Source: Nocardiopsis sp. N85 (GTDB lineage: Bacteria > Actinomycetota > Actinomycetes > Streptosporangiales > Streptosporangiaceae). From it: a DNA stretch of 64,000 nucleotides. The stretch's first letter is position 1, and each line of letters begins with the position of its first letter. Positions 38,048 to 46,803 of the stretch are shown one piece after another. A program made the position numbers and the translations under genes. Location of the stretch: contig NZ_JARBUT010000004.1 of NCBI RefSeq assembly GCF_028882275.1, forward strand, positions 62,001-126,000, in the 5' to 3' direction. Below the pieces are notes generated by a model. That model ran no database searches, was not told the origin of the DNA, and was given only the letters and a program-made list of their open reading frames with translations.

Positions 38048-38839
38048 TCACAGCGGATCGCCGGGCAGGTCCCGGTAGGCGGCGGCCAGCTTGGTGGTGA
38101 GCGCGGCCGGGGGCAGGCGCGTCCCGTCGATGGAGGTCACGGCGCGCACCCCGCTGACGGCGTTGGTCACGAACGCGCCGGCCATGCGGGTGGCCGCCGC
38201 CACGGACAGCGGACGGGTGGAGACCGGGACTCCCATGTCCTCGGAGAGCCGGCCCACCAGCCGGGCCGTCACCCCCGAGAGCGCGGGCGCCTGCGGCCAG
38301 ACCAGGCCGCCGCCGTCGAGGAAGCCGATGTTCCAGGTGGGACCCTCCGACACCCGGCCGTCCACCCCGCTGAACAGGGCGTCGTCGTGGCCGTCCAACT
38401 GGGCGGACCGCCGTTGGCGGATGGCGCCGAACAGGCCGGTGCCCTTCACCTGGGGGCTGTCCCGGGTGTACGGGCGCACGCCCAGCCGCAGCGGCGTGGG
38501 CGGCCGCTCGGGATCGGGCACCGGGCGCGTGGTGACGAGGATCTGCGGAAGGCTGCGCCTGGCGGGCCGACCCAGGTCCAGGCCCGGATCGAAGACGGTC
38601 ACCCGGACCACCGCGGGGGAGGCGTGCGCGCGGGCGCTGCGCCGCGCCAGTTCGCGCACCCGGGGAATGTCCAGGTCGGTGCCGAACAGGGCGCGGCAGT
38701 CCCGGCGCAACCGTTCCATGTGCAGGTCCAGGCCGCGTACGCGCAGGTCGGTGACGAGCATCGTGGTGAAGTGGCCATAGCCGTGGAGGGCGAGAGAGGC
38801 GATCTCCCCCGTGGTGGCGGGGCGTCCGTTCAGTTCCAT
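38048..38839 (-). CDS. Class IV PLP-dependent aminotransferase
   Basis: A 263-aa fold-type IV enzyme, starting ATG MELNGRPATTG at 38839. The PLP lysine lies in SPQVKGTGLFGAIRQRR, and VSEGPTWNIGF corresponds to the class IV E-G-x-x-x-N motif. It resembles aminodeoxychorismate lyase/branched-chain aminotransferase relatives; the substrate cannot be told. No pabA/pabB gene is adjacent, so a folate role is not supported by context. Confidence 0.85.
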   Translation of the reverse strand: MELNGRPATTGEIASLALHGYGHFTTMLVTDLRVRGLDLHMERLRRDCRALFGTDLDIPRVRELARRSARAHASPAVVRVTVFDPGLDLGRPARRSLPQILVTTRPVPDPERPPTPLRLGVRPYTRDSPQVKGTGLFGAIRQRRSAQLDGHDDALFSGVDGRVSEGPTWNIGFLDGGGLVWPQAPALSGVTARLVGRLSEDMGVPVSTRPLSVAAATRMAGAFVTNAVSGVRAVTSIDGTRLPPAALTTKLAAAYRDLPGDPL

Positions 38840-38938
38840 TGCGCGCCCATCATGACACTTCGGGACCTGTGTCACGGGGCTTTCGCGTCCCTCGTTCCGG
38901 ACGAGAGGCGAACGCACCGGTCAGGGCGTCGAGCACCG

Positions 38939-39670
38939 CTACGGGGTCGTCCCCGCCGGTCGGTCGCCCCCGGTCTCACGGGCGACGAAGGCCGTCACCA
39001 ACTGTTCCTCGGAGGTGTCCAGGTAGGTCGTCAGTTCGGCCGCCGCGCCCTCGTTGTCGCCCGCGGCGAGCAGGGTGTGGATGCGCCGGTTCCAGTCCAG
39101 GTAGGGGGCGTGGAACTCCCGGGGCGCGTCCATCACGTGGAAGACCAGCCGGGTCTCGGCCAGGACCCGGCTCATGAACTCGTCGATGCGCGCGCTGCCC
39201 GCCAGCCCCGCCAAGGCCTGGTGGAAGTGCATGTTCGCGGTGCCCACGCCCCACCAGTCCCCCGCGTCGCGGGCCGCCTCGCCCTCGTCCACGGCGCGGC
39301 CGACCACGGCCACGGACTCGGCGGTGGGATCGACCGCGCGCTGCACGGCGGGGAGTTCCAGGGAACGGCGCGCGTTGAACAGGTCGCGGACGTCCTCGCT
39401 GTCGGGAAGGCTGACGAACACCCCTCGGTGCATCTGGTGGACGACCAGGCGCTCGCGGACGAGCAGGCGGAACGCCTCGCGCAGGGTGTTGCGGGAGACG
39501 CCGAGTTCCTCGCACAGCCGTTCCTCGGACAGGCGTCGACCGGGCGGGTGATCACCGTCGATCACGGCCTCGCGCAGCAGCTCGGCGACCCGCTCGGCCT
39601 GGCTGGGCAACGGCGGCAGGAGCCGTGTCCGGCCGGTGGGCCTGCCGGTGCGGTCGTCCGTGGCCGTCAC
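38939..39670 (-). CDS. GntR/FadR-family (FCD) regulator of the 5-oxoproline operon
   Basis: A 243-aa regulator with an N-terminal winged helix (RLSEERLCEELGVSRNTLREAFRLLVRERLV, about 43-75) and a C-terminal all-helical FCD domain whose metal/ligand His residues include those in NMHFHQALA and FNRRIH-like NRRIHTLL. Divergent from the NRAMP-like gene across 265 bp that contain two TTGGAT-type palindromes. By position it controls the transport/hydrolysis operon and probably itself, with the operon substrate as likely ligand. Confidence 0.9.
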   Translation of the reverse strand: MTATDDRTGRPTGRTRLLPPLPSQAERVAELLREAVIDGDHPPGRRLSEERLCEELGVSRNTLREAFRLLVRERLVVHQMHRGVFVSLPDSEDVRDLFNARRSLELPAVQRAVDPTAESVAVVGRAVDEGEAARDAGDWWGVGTANMHFHQALAGLAGSARIDEFMSRVLAETRLVFHVMDAPREFHAPYLDWNRRIHTLLAAGDNEGAAAELTTYLDTSEEQLVTAFVARETGGDRPAGTTP

Positions 39671-39757
39671 GTGGGCTCCTTACGGGAGGGTTGCGCGTTC
39701 TCTCATTGTCGCCGATACGGAGCGTTCCCGGGCGGTTCGACCACCGAAAACAGCTCA

Positions 39758-39770
39758 TTGGATGATCCTA
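39758..39770. promoter_or_regulatory. Near-palindrome TTGGAT-G-ATCCTA, possible GntR site
   Basis: A 13-bp dyad with one mismatch lies 88 bp upstream of the GntR start. It shares the TTGGAT half-site with the larger dyad nearer the transporter. Confidence 0.4.
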
Positions 39771-39847
39771 TGAATTGCGTCGGTCAAGGTGAAAAGCCGC
39801 TGTGTCGCTGACCAGCGATTTCTGCTCACGCACTCTTTACTCATCTT

Positions 39848-39878
39848 GTTGGATTGAAGTATTGTTCAACAATCCAAC
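39848..39878. promoter_or_regulatory. Nested palindromes, probable GntR operator
   Basis: Perfect arms GTTGGATTG (39848-39856) and CAATCCAAC (39870-39878) enclose, and partly overlap, a second perfect dyad ATTGTT-C-AACAAT (39861-39873). The latter fits the TTGTnnnACAA style of FadR-subfamily operators. The block is A/T-rich and 58 bp upstream of the NRAMP-like start. Confidence 0.65.
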
Positions 39879-39935
39879 GAGCGTGGAGTGGTCCGCGTCA
39901 CGTTCGTCTCCACCTCGCACCCCCAGGAGAGATCC

Positions 39936-41186
39936 ATGGGCGACACGCCCCCGGCACCCGTGAGGGTGCGCCCCCGTCCCGGGCGGATCGCGCTGAGCAG
40001 CACCCTGCTCGGCGCGATGTTCCTCATGGCCACCAGCGCCATCGGCCCCGGCTTCATCACCCAGACCACCCAGTTCACCGCTCAGCTCGGCGCCACGTTC
40101 GCGTTCGCGATCCTCGTCTCGATCCTGGTGGACATCGCCGTCCAGCTGAACATCTGGCGTGTCGTCGGCGTCTCGAACATGCGCGCCCAGGACCTGGCCA
40201 ACAGGGTCCTCCCCGGGGCCGGCTACCTGCTCGCCCTCCTCATCGTCTTCGGCGGCCTGATCTTCAACGTCGGCAACCTGGCGGGCACCGGGCTGGGGCT
40301 CAACGCCATGACCGGCCTGGACCCGAGGATCGGCGCGGTCATCTCCGCCCTGCTGGCCGTCCTCATCCTCGGCGTGAAGAGGCTCGGCGTCGCCCTGGAC
40401 CGCATCCTCGTCGTGCTCGGCGTGGCGATGATCGCCCTCACCCTCTACGTCGCCGTCATCTCCGACCCCCCGGTCGGGGACGCGCTCCGCCAGTCCGTGA
40501 TCCCCGACCACCTGGGCACGGACGTCTTCCTCGCCACCGTCACCATCATCGGCGGCACCGTCGGCGGTTACATCACCTACGCCGGCGTCCACCGCCTCAT
40601 CGAAGCCGGCCAGGGCGGCCCCGAGAACATCGCCGCGATCTCCCGCACCTCCGTGCTGGGCATCATCGTCACCGGCGTCATGCGGGTGCTGCTCTTCCTC
40701 GCCATCCTCGGAGTGGTCTCCGGCGGAGTCGCCATCCTGGACGCGCCCAACCCCTCCGCCGAGGCCTTCCTCCAGGCCGCGGGCGAGGCGGGCATGCGCC
40801 TGTTCGGCGTGATCATGTGGGCCGCCGCGGTCAGCTCCGTGATCGGTGCCTCCTACACCTCGATCTCCTTCGTCTCCACCTTCCACTGGCGTCTGGAGAA
40901 GCACCGCGGCCTCCTGGTCACCGCGTTCATCGCGGTCTCGCTGCTCATCCTCCTGGTCTCCGGCCAGGCCCCGACCACCCTGCTGATCCTGGCCGGCGCC
41001 CTCAACGGCGTCATCCTGCCGGTCGGTCTGGGCATCATGCTCTGGGTGGCGGCCCGCCGCTCCCGGGACCTGCTGGGCGGGTACCGGTACCCCGTGTGGC
41101 TGATCGTCATCGGCGTGCTCGCCTGGGCGCTCACCCTCTACATGGCCGTCAACGCCCTGGGCGGCATCGCCTCCCTCTGGCAGTAG
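39936..41186 (+). CDS. NRAMP-related transporter of the 5-oxoproline operon (YcsG-like)
   Basis: A 416-aa protein with about 11 membrane helices, starting ATG behind AGGAGAG. It has the NRAMP fold, but the TM1 metal motif DPGN is replaced by GPGF (TSAIGPGFITQTTQFTAQLG) and TM6 lacks the MPH motif (WAAAVSSVIGASYTSISF). It should therefore not be a Mn/Fe transporter. In B. subtilis the related ycsG lies in the same gene set with pxpA and kipI/kipA. Uptake of 5-oxoproline or a related amide is a reasonable inference. Confidence 0.85.
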   Translation: MGDTPPAPVRVRPRPGRIALSSTLLGAMFLMATSAIGPGFITQTTQFTAQLGATFAFAILVSILVDIAVQLNIWRVVGVSNMRAQDLANRVLPGAGYLLALLIVFGGLIFNVGNLAGTGLGLNAMTGLDPRIGAVISALLAVLILGVKRLGVALDRILVVLGVAMIALTLYVAVISDPPVGDALRQSVIPDHLGTDVFLATVTIIGGTVGGYITYAGVHRLIEAGQGGPENIAAISRTSVLGIIVTGVMRVLLFLAILGVVSGGVAILDAPNPSAEAFLQAAGEAGMRLFGVIMWAAAVSSVIGASYTSISFVSTFHWRLEKHRGLLVTAFIAVSLLILLVSGQAPTTLLILAGALNGVILPVGLGIMLWVAARRSRDLLGGYRYPVWLIVIGVLAWALTLYMAVNALGGIASLWQ

Positions 41187-41258
41187 CGGCCCCCGCCCCG
41201 GCGTGACCCTCCGCCGGGGCGGACGCCGCCCAACGAACGAGAAACGAGGAGCACCGAC

Positions 41259-42020
41259 GTGCGCATCGACCTCAACTCCGACCTCGGCGAAGGCTTCGGC
41301 CGCTGGGAACTCGGCGATGACCGGGCCCTGCTGTCCATCGTCACCAGCGCCAACGTCGCCTGCGGCTTCCACGCGGGCGACCCCTCCGTGCTGCGCCGCA
41401 CCACCGCCGACGCCGCCGCCGAGGGCGTGGCGGTCGGCGCCCACGTCGGCTACCGCGACCTCGCCGGGTTCGGCCGCCGGTTCATCGACGTCCCGCCCGC
41501 CGACCTGACCGACGACGTCCTCTACCAGCTGGGCGCGCTGTCGGCGTTCACCCGCCTGGCCGGCGAACGCGTCCGCTACGTCAAACCGCACGGCGCCCTC
41601 TACAACACGATCGTCCACCACGAGGAGCAGGCCGCCGCCGTGGTCGAGGCCGTCCGGGCCTTCGACCCCGACCTGCCCGTCCTCGGCCTGCCCGACTCGG
41701 CGTTCCTGCGCCTGGCGCAGCGGGCCGGACTGCCCGTCCACCGGGAGGCGTTCGCCGACCGCGCCTACACCCCCGAGGGCACCCTGGTCTCCCGCCGCGA
41801 ACCCGGCGCCGTCCTGCACGACCCCGAGGAGATCGCGGAGCGCTGCCTGCGCATCGCCCGCCGCGAACCCGTCACGGCCATCGACGGCTCCGAGATCCTC
41901 ATCGACGCCGACTCCCTGTGCGTCCACGGCGACAGCCCCGGGGCTGTCGCCATCGCCCGCGCGGTCGCCGAGCGGCTGCGCGCCGAAGGTGTCACCCTGG
42001 CACCCTTCACCCGCGTGTGA
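41259..42020 (+). CDS. pxpA: 5-oxoprolinase subunit A (LamB/YcsF family)
   Basis: One of three subunits of the bacterial ATP-dependent 5-oxoprolinase, which opens 5-oxoproline to glutamate. GTG at 41259 follows GAGGAGC. The 253-aa product shows the YcsF signatures: [12 protein letters not shown] at 3-14, [13 protein letters not shown] near 29-41, [26 protein letters not shown] and [10 protein letters not shown]. The last motif is encoded by a perfect 24-bp palindrome. Next genes are pxpB and pxpC. Confidence 0.94.
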   Translation: MRIDLNSDLGEGFGRWELGDDRALLSIVTSANVACGFHAGDPSVLRRTTADAAAEGVAVGAHVGYRDLAGFGRRFIDVPPADLTDDVLYQLGALSAFTRLAGERVRYVKPHGALYNTIVHHEEQAAAVVEAVRAFDPDLPVLGLPDSAFLRLAQRAGLPVHREAFADRAYTPEGTLVSRREPGAVLHDPEEIAERCLRIARREPVTAIDGSEILIDADSLCVHGDSPGAVAIARAVAERLRAEGVTLAPFTRV

Positions 42021-42078
42021 CCGTTCTCCCGACAGCGTGCGGCCCGACCCGCCGCGACCCGGGCCCGAAGGAGGCTTC

Positions 42079-42690
42079 GTGCGTGTGCTGACCTGTGCCG
42101 ACAGCGGTGTGCTGGTGGAGGTCGCCGACCTGACCGAGGTGATCGCCCTGGGTGCGGCGCTGGACGCCCGTCCCCTCCCCGGCGTCGCCGACGTCGTCCC
42201 GGCGGCCCGTACCGTGCTGCTGCGGCTCGTTCCCGGGGCCGATCCCGGCGCGGTGGCCGCCGCCGTGCGCGAGGTCCCCCTCGCCCTGGTGGGCGGACCC
42301 GCCGAGGGGGAGACCGTGGTCGTCCCGGTGGTCTACGACGGGGAGGACCTCGCCGACGTCGCCCGGCTGACCGGCCTCACCCCGCGCGGCGTCGTCGCGG
42401 CGCACACCGCCGCCACCTGGACCGTCGCCTTCTGCGGATTCGCCCCCGGGTTCGGGTACATGGTGTGCGACGACGATCGCCTGCACGTGCCCCGCCGGGC
42501 CGAGGCCCGCACCCGGGTCCCCGCCGGATCGGTCGCCCTGGCCGGGGAGTTCACCGGTGTGTACCCGCGCAGCTCCCCCGGTGGCTGGCAGCTGCTCGGC
42601 CGCACCGAGGAGCGCATCTGGGACCTGGAACGCGACCCGCCCGGCCTGCTGCGCCCGGGTGTGCGCGTCCGCTTCGAGGAGGCGTCGTGA
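42079..42690 (+). CDS. pxpB: 5-oxoprolinase subunit B (KipI/allophanate hydrolase subunit 1 family)
   Basis: A 203-aa cyclophilin-like protein, GTG at 42079 behind GAAGGAGG. The family motif CGFAPGFGYM is near residues 118-127, followed by VPRRAEARTRVPAGSVALAGEFTGVYP in outline and PGGWQLLGRT. With PxpC it forms the ATP-dependent part of 5-oxoprolinase. Its stop overlaps the pxpC start (GTGA), showing tight coupling. Confidence 0.93.
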   Translation: MRVLTCADSGVLVEVADLTEVIALGAALDARPLPGVADVVPAARTVLLRLVPGADPGAVAAAVREVPLALVGGPAEGETVVVPVVYDGEDLADVARLTGLTPRGVVAAHTAATWTVAFCGFAPGFGYMVCDDDRLHVPRRAEARTRVPAGSVALAGEFTGVYPRSSPGGWQLLGRTEERIWDLERDPPGLLRPGVRVRFEEAS

Positions 42691-43541
42691 GGGCCCTGGA
42701 GATCGTGGCGACCGGACCCATGGTCACGGTCCAGGACGCCGGCCGGTTCGGCCACGCCGCCCTGGGCGTGGGACGCTCCGGAGCCGCCGACGCCGCCTCC
42801 TACGCCCTGGCCAACCGGATGCTGGCCAACCCGGCGGGCGCCGCCGCCCTGGAGGTCACCCTGGGCGGACTGCGGGTGCGCGCCCGAGGGCCCCTCACCG
42901 TCACCGTCACCGGGGCCGACACCCCTCTCCGGGTGGACGGCCGCGGGGCCGCGATGCACACCGTGCTGTGCCTGTCCGACGGTGCCGAACTCGTCATGGG
43001 GACACCGGCCCGGGGCCTGCGCACCTACCTGGGCGTGCGCGGGGGCGTGGACGTTCCACCGGTCCTGGGTTCGCGCAGCACCGACGTCCTGGCCGGGCTC
43101 GGCCCCGACCTGCCCGCGCCCGGCACGGTACTGCCCGTCGGCCCGCCTCCCCCCGGGTTCCCCAACGTGGACCTGGTGCCCGTCCCCGCGGTGGGCGGAC
43201 CGGAGACCACCCTGCGCGTCGTCCCCGGACCGCGCCGGGAGTGGTTCACCGACGGGGCCCTGACGACCCTGCTCTCCTCCGCCTACGAGGTCACCTCCCG
43301 CAGCGACCGGGTGGGCGCCCGCCTGTCCGGCCCGGTCCTGGACCGCGCCCGCGACGGAGAACTGCCCAGCGAGGGGATGGTCCCCGGCTCCCTCCAGGTG
43401 CCGCCCACCGGCGAGCCCGTCCTGTTCCTGGCCGATCACCCGGTGACCGGCGGGTACCCGGTGATCGCGGTGGTGCGCTCCGCCGACCTGCCCCTGGCCG
43501 CCCAGGCACGGCCGGGTACCGCGATCCGCTTCACGCTCTGA
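42687..43541 (+). CDS. pxpC: 5-oxoprolinase subunit C (KipA/allophanate hydrolase subunit 2 family)
   Basis: A 284-aa protein partnering PxpB. The GTG at 42687 gives [20 protein letters not shown], the usual N-terminus; the long open frame upstream is out of context. The motifs [40 protein letters not shown] in outline, [17 protein letters not shown] and [14 protein letters not shown] are diagnostic for the KipA family. Followed after 13 bp by the DUF1445 gene. Confidence 0.93.
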   Translation: MRALEIVATGPMVTVQDAGRFGHAALGVGRSGAADAASYALANRMLANPAGAAALEVTLGGLRVRARGPLTVTVTGADTPLRVDGRGAAMHTVLCLSDGAELVMGTPARGLRTYLGVRGGVDVPPVLGSRSTDVLAGLGPDLPAPGTVLPVGPPPPGFPNVDLVPVPAVGGPETTLRVVPGPRREWFTDGALTTLLSSAYEVTSRSDRVGARLSGPVLDRARDGELPSEGMVPGSLQVPPTGEPVLFLADHPVTGGYPVIAVVRSADLPLAAQARPGTAIRFTL

Positions 43542-43554
43542 GGGAGAGGCCCCG

Positions 43555-44334
43555 TTGAACCCGTCCGAACTGACCCCGGAGCGGGCCCGCGCCCTGTTCC
43601 GCGCCGGGCTGGAGACCCCCACCTCGGGGTTCGCCCCCGGTTACGCGCAGGCCAACCTCATCGCCCTGCCGAAGGAGGCCGCCTTCGACTTCCTGTTGTT
43701 CGCCCAGCGCAACCCCAAGCCGTGCCCGGTCCTGGACGTGACCGAGCCGGGCGAGGTGTCGGCGTCGGTGTTCGGCGGTGACCTGCGCACCGACCTGCCC
43801 GCCTACCGGGTGTACCGGCACGGTGAACTCACGGAGGAGCGCACCGACGTCACCGACCTGTGGCGGGACGACCTGGTGGCCTTCCTCATCGGATGCAGCT
43901 TCACGTTCGAGACGCCGCTGCTGGAGGCGGGCGTCCCGGTGCGCCACATCGAGGCGGGGACCAACGTCGCCATGTACCGCACGAACCGGGAGTGCCGTCC
44001 GGCCGGGCGGTTCCGGGGACCCCTGGTGGTGTCCATGCGGCCGATCCCGGCGGACCGGGTGGCCGACGCCGTGCGCGTCACCTCGCGCTATCCGGCGGTG
44101 CACGGCGCCCCGGTCCACGTGGGCGACCCCGCGGCGTTGGGCATCGCCGACCTGTCCCGGCCCGATTACGGCGACCCCGTCGAGGTCAGGGAGGGCGAGA
44201 TCCCCGTCTTCTGGGCTTGCGGGGTCACCCCGCAGGCCGCGGTGACGGCCTCGGCCCCGGAGTTCGCCATCGGGCACGCCCCGGGGCACATGGCCGTCAC
44301 CGACGTGCGGGACTCCTTCTACCAGGTGCCTTGA
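43555..44334 (+). CDS. DUF1445 putative hydro-lyase (YcsI-like)
   Basis: A 259-aa protein starting TTG at 43555 behind GGGAGAGG. The conserved family features are [63 protein letters not shown] and [12 protein letters not shown]. YcsI-like genes travel with pxpABC in Bacillus and actinobacteria. Annotated as hydro-lyase without direct proof. A domain of this family also occurs in mammalian D-glutamate cyclase (recalled), which makes a role in D-glutamate/5-oxo-D-proline turnover worth considering. Confidence 0.88.
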   Translation: MNPSELTPERARALFRAGLETPTSGFAPGYAQANLIALPKEAAFDFLLFAQRNPKPCPVLDVTEPGEVSASVFGGDLRTDLPAYRVYRHGELTEERTDVTDLWRDDLVAFLIGCSFTFETPLLEAGVPVRHIEAGTNVAMYRTNRECRPAGRFRGPLVVSMRPIPADRVADAVRVTSRYPAVHGAPVHVGDPAALGIADLSRPDYGDPVEVREGEIPVFWACGVTPQAAVTASAPEFAIGHAPGHMAVTDVRDSFYQVP

Positions 44335-44343
44335 AGGCCCTGA

Positions 44344-45822
44344 TCAGGACTCCGTGGCGTCGTCCTGGTCGTCGTCGGGAGCGGAGAGCCGCCGGTCGGG
44401 GTCCTGGCCGCTGATCCGGCCGGGGGCGTCGCCCCCGCCCGGCCGCCCACTCGCGGCGGGAGGGGGCGGAGTCCGCGGGGGCGTCCGGGCCTGCGGGTTC
44501 GGGGAGCCCGGGTCGGTCCGGGCCCGCTGTTCGTGGCGGCCGCGTTGGCGCGTGTACCCGGACTGGCTGGCGTAGGTCGTCTTGGCGGCCCGCGAGATGT
44601 CGTCCTCCCGCGCCATGCGCGCCATGTTCCGCAGTTCGGCCGCCTGCGCGGCGGCCGCCGGCGGCGGCCCGGCCGGACGTCCACCCGGAGCCGGGCCGCC
44701 CGCGAAGGGGTTCGGCGGGTCCAGGTCGTCCAGGTTCTGCCCGGCCTCCTCCAGCAGACGGGCCGCCTCGGCCCGGTCGCCCCGCCGCAGCGCCTCGCTC
44801 GCCCGTTTCTTGGCGGTCTGCGCCCGCTGCAACGCCTCCTCGGTGCGCACCTCCGGGCGCGGCACCCGTCCGGCGGCCTCGTCTCCCGGCACCACGTTCA
44901 CACTGATCGGCAGCTTCGCCGTGTAGGTGGTCAGGGTCGACGGATCGACGTAGGTCGCCTCCAACGTCGTCAGGGTGACGGTCCCCAGCGACGACACACC
45001 GGGCACGTCCAGTCGCAGCAGCAGTCTGCGCTCCTCGCCGGAGTGGAAGTCGCCCAGCTCCACCACCACCGACCCGTCCGGGAGGCGGTGGGAGGGCATC
45101 TCGCCGACCACGCCCACCGCCCGCACGCGCTCGCCCACCGGGATCCGCAGCGACACGGCCTGCGCGCTCTTGGCCAGCAGGTACTCCGCCTCCTGGGCGA
45201 TCAGCCCGCCCGCCGTGTCGGGGTCCTCGGCGAACAGGGCGCCGCCCGTGCCGCCCTCGGACACCGCGCCCAGCAGGGCCTCGTCGTAGCCCAGACCGTA
45301 GCCGAGCGTGGCCACCGTGACCTTGTTGCCGTAGGCGTCGGCGGCCACCTGCCGCAGCAGGTCGTGGTCGGTGACGCCGTGGTTGGCGTGCCCGTCGGAG
45401 ATGAGCAGCAGGGTCGCGCCGCTCCCCCCGCCCGCACGGCGGGCCTCCTGGACACCGCGCAGCAGCCCGCTCGACAGGTCGGTGCCGCCGCCCGCCCGCA
45501 GCGCCCCGATGATCCGCCGCGTCGCGGCCTTGTCGGTGAGCGGACCGCACGGCACCTCCACCCGGGCCTGGGCGTCGAACGACACCACCCCGAAGTTGTC
45601 GGAGGGGGCGAGCCTGTCGATCAGCCCCAGCAGCGCGTTCACGGCCCCGTCCAGTCGACCGCCGTGCATCGACCCGCTGGTGTCCAGGACGATCTGGAGG
45701 GTGGCGGCGGGACGTTCGGTGTCCTCCTCGCGTTCGGGTGCGGTGATGTCGAGCAGGACGGCCACGGCGTCCACGGTGTCGAGCGGTAGGACGTCGAAGT
45801 CCAGCAGGGCGGACAGGTGCAT
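44344..45822 (-). CDS. von Willebrand factor type A domain protein
   Basis: A 492-aa cytoplasmic protein. ATG at 45822 follows GAGGAG. An N-terminal segment (about 1-40) precedes a VWA domain (about 42-215) with the MIDAS motif DTSGSM at 47-52, a GGGTDLSSG threonine loop and LLISDGHANHG. A beta-rich domain follows, then a coiled region EEALQRAQTAKKRASEALRRGD and a low-complexity Pro/Gly/Arg tail from about 390. It resembles actinobacterial VWA proteins with unknown partners; no MoxR ATPase is nearby. Convergent with the DUF1445 gene, 9 bp apart. Confidence 0.88.
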   Translation of the reverse strand: MHLSALLDFDVLPLDTVDAVAVLLDITAPEREEDTERPAATLQIVLDTSGSMHGGRLDGAVNALLGLIDRLAPSDNFGVVSFDAQARVEVPCGPLTDKAATRRIIGALRAGGGTDLSSGLLRGVQEARRAGGGSGATLLLISDGHANHGVTDHDLLRQVAADAYGNKVTVATLGYGLGYDEALLGAVSEGGTGGALFAEDPDTAGGLIAQEAEYLLAKSAQAVSLRIPVGERVRAVGVVGEMPSHRLPDGSVVVELGDFHSGEERRLLLRLDVPGVSSLGTVTLTTLEATYVDPSTLTTYTAKLPISVNVVPGDEAAGRVPRPEVRTEEALQRAQTAKKRASEALRRGDRAEAARLLEEAGQNLDDLDPPNPFAGGPAPGGRPAGPPPAAAAQAAELRNMARMAREDDISRAAKTTYASQSGYTRQRGRHEQRARTDPGSPNPQARTPPRTPPPPAASGRPGGGDAPGRISGQDPDRRLSAPDDDQDDATES

Positions 45823-46062
45823 GTGCGGCTCCTCGGGGTGGATGGTCCACAGCGTAGGCGTGACCCCCGACACGCCCCGGGCCTCACGCATGGCCGGAAC
45901 CGGCCGATCGGGACCCGGTCCCGGCCCAGGGCCCGCGGGCGCCCGCCATCGGCGAGACCCGTCCGGTGCACGTCTTCGACGGGCTCGGCCCCGACGACCG
46001 CACGGCGACGATCACCACGGCGCTCCGGCGCGGCCCCATCCGAGGGGGATCGAGGGGCGGGA
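45823..46062. other. Intergenic gap upstream of VWA gene
   Basis: 240 bp of very GC-rich DNA with several short inverted repeats (for example GGGACCCGGTCCC at 45910-45922). It must contain the promoter of the VWA gene. Open frames crossing it look like codon-bias shadows. Confidence 0.35.
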
Positions 46063-46671
46063 TCAGCGCGCCTTCAGGCCCATCCGGCGCAGTTCCAGGG
46101 CGGCCAACCGGTTGAGGGTCTCGGCGTCCCCGGACCGCCAGGCCCCGGCGGGGTCCTCGTGGATCGCGGCCAGCCGGGCCGGGGGAGCGGTGGTCAGGGC
46201 GCGCAGCGCCAGCAGCCGGGCGCGGGCCTCGGGCGACATCCCGCCCGAACGCCGGACCGCGCTCGCGCGGGCGATCCACCGGGCCCGAGCGGGCAGCCAC
46301 GTCGTGGCGACCAGCAGGACCGGGACCGCCGCCACCAGCAGGGGCAGGGTGGTGGCGAGCGAGGCCACGGTCTCCCGGAAGGAGTCGCCGGCGGCGGTGA
46401 GGGATTCGCCCGTCTCGCTCATGTTCGTGAACGGGACGGCCAGGCTCTCCCCGGCCAGGGGCACCTTGGCGGCCTGCTCGGCGGCCTTGTCCATGTGCTC
46501 GCTGAACCCCTGGCCGGTGCTCCTCATGAGCTCTCCGGGACGGTCGAGTCGGTTGATGATCTCGCGCAGTTCCAAGGCCGCGTTCACCCACAGGTAGACC
46601 CACAGCACGGCCAACGCGTCGGAGATCAACTGGAACAGGGCGCGGACGGGGTGGTCGGCGTACAACTTCAC
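46063..46671 (-). CDS. Conserved hypothetical membrane protein
   Basis: A 202-aa protein with two membrane helices, one near residues 14-34 (LISDALAVLWVYLWVNAAL) and one near 106-124 (LATTLPLLVAAVPVLLVATTW). They are joined by a helical, probably extracytoplasmic segment (NRLDRPGELMRSTGQGFSEHMDK). The C-terminal part is soluble, Arg/Ala-rich and helical (MSPEARARLLALRALTTAPP, AETLNRLAALELRRMGL). It resembles actinobacterial proteins of unknown function. It starts ATG behind GGGAGACCCC. No functional context is evident. Confidence 0.7.
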   Translation of the reverse strand: MKLYADHPVRALFQLISDALAVLWVYLWVNAALELREIINRLDRPGELMRSTGQGFSEHMDKAAEQAAKVPLAGESLAVPFTNMSETGESLTAAGDSFRETVASLATTLPLLVAAVPVLLVATTWLPARARWIARASAVRRSGGMSPEARARLLALRALTTAPPARLAAIHEDPAGAWRSGDAETLNRLAALELRRMGLKAR

Positions 46672-46803
46672 GGGGTCTCCCGGGGGGTGATGGGGAGCCG
46701 GACGTCATGTCCGGACGGTCATCCGTTACCCGTTCCGGGGGCTTCGCACTCCGCCGGTTCCCGTGTCGCAAGGGGATCTTGTGCTCACTGTGACCGAAGG
46801 GGC

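Noticed and set aside
41928..41951. Perfect 24-bp palindrome inside pxpA
   Set aside because: It encodes the conserved HGDSPGAV motif, so the symmetry is probably a by-product of Gly/Asp/Ser/Pro/Ala codons; no regulatory reason to place an operator there.
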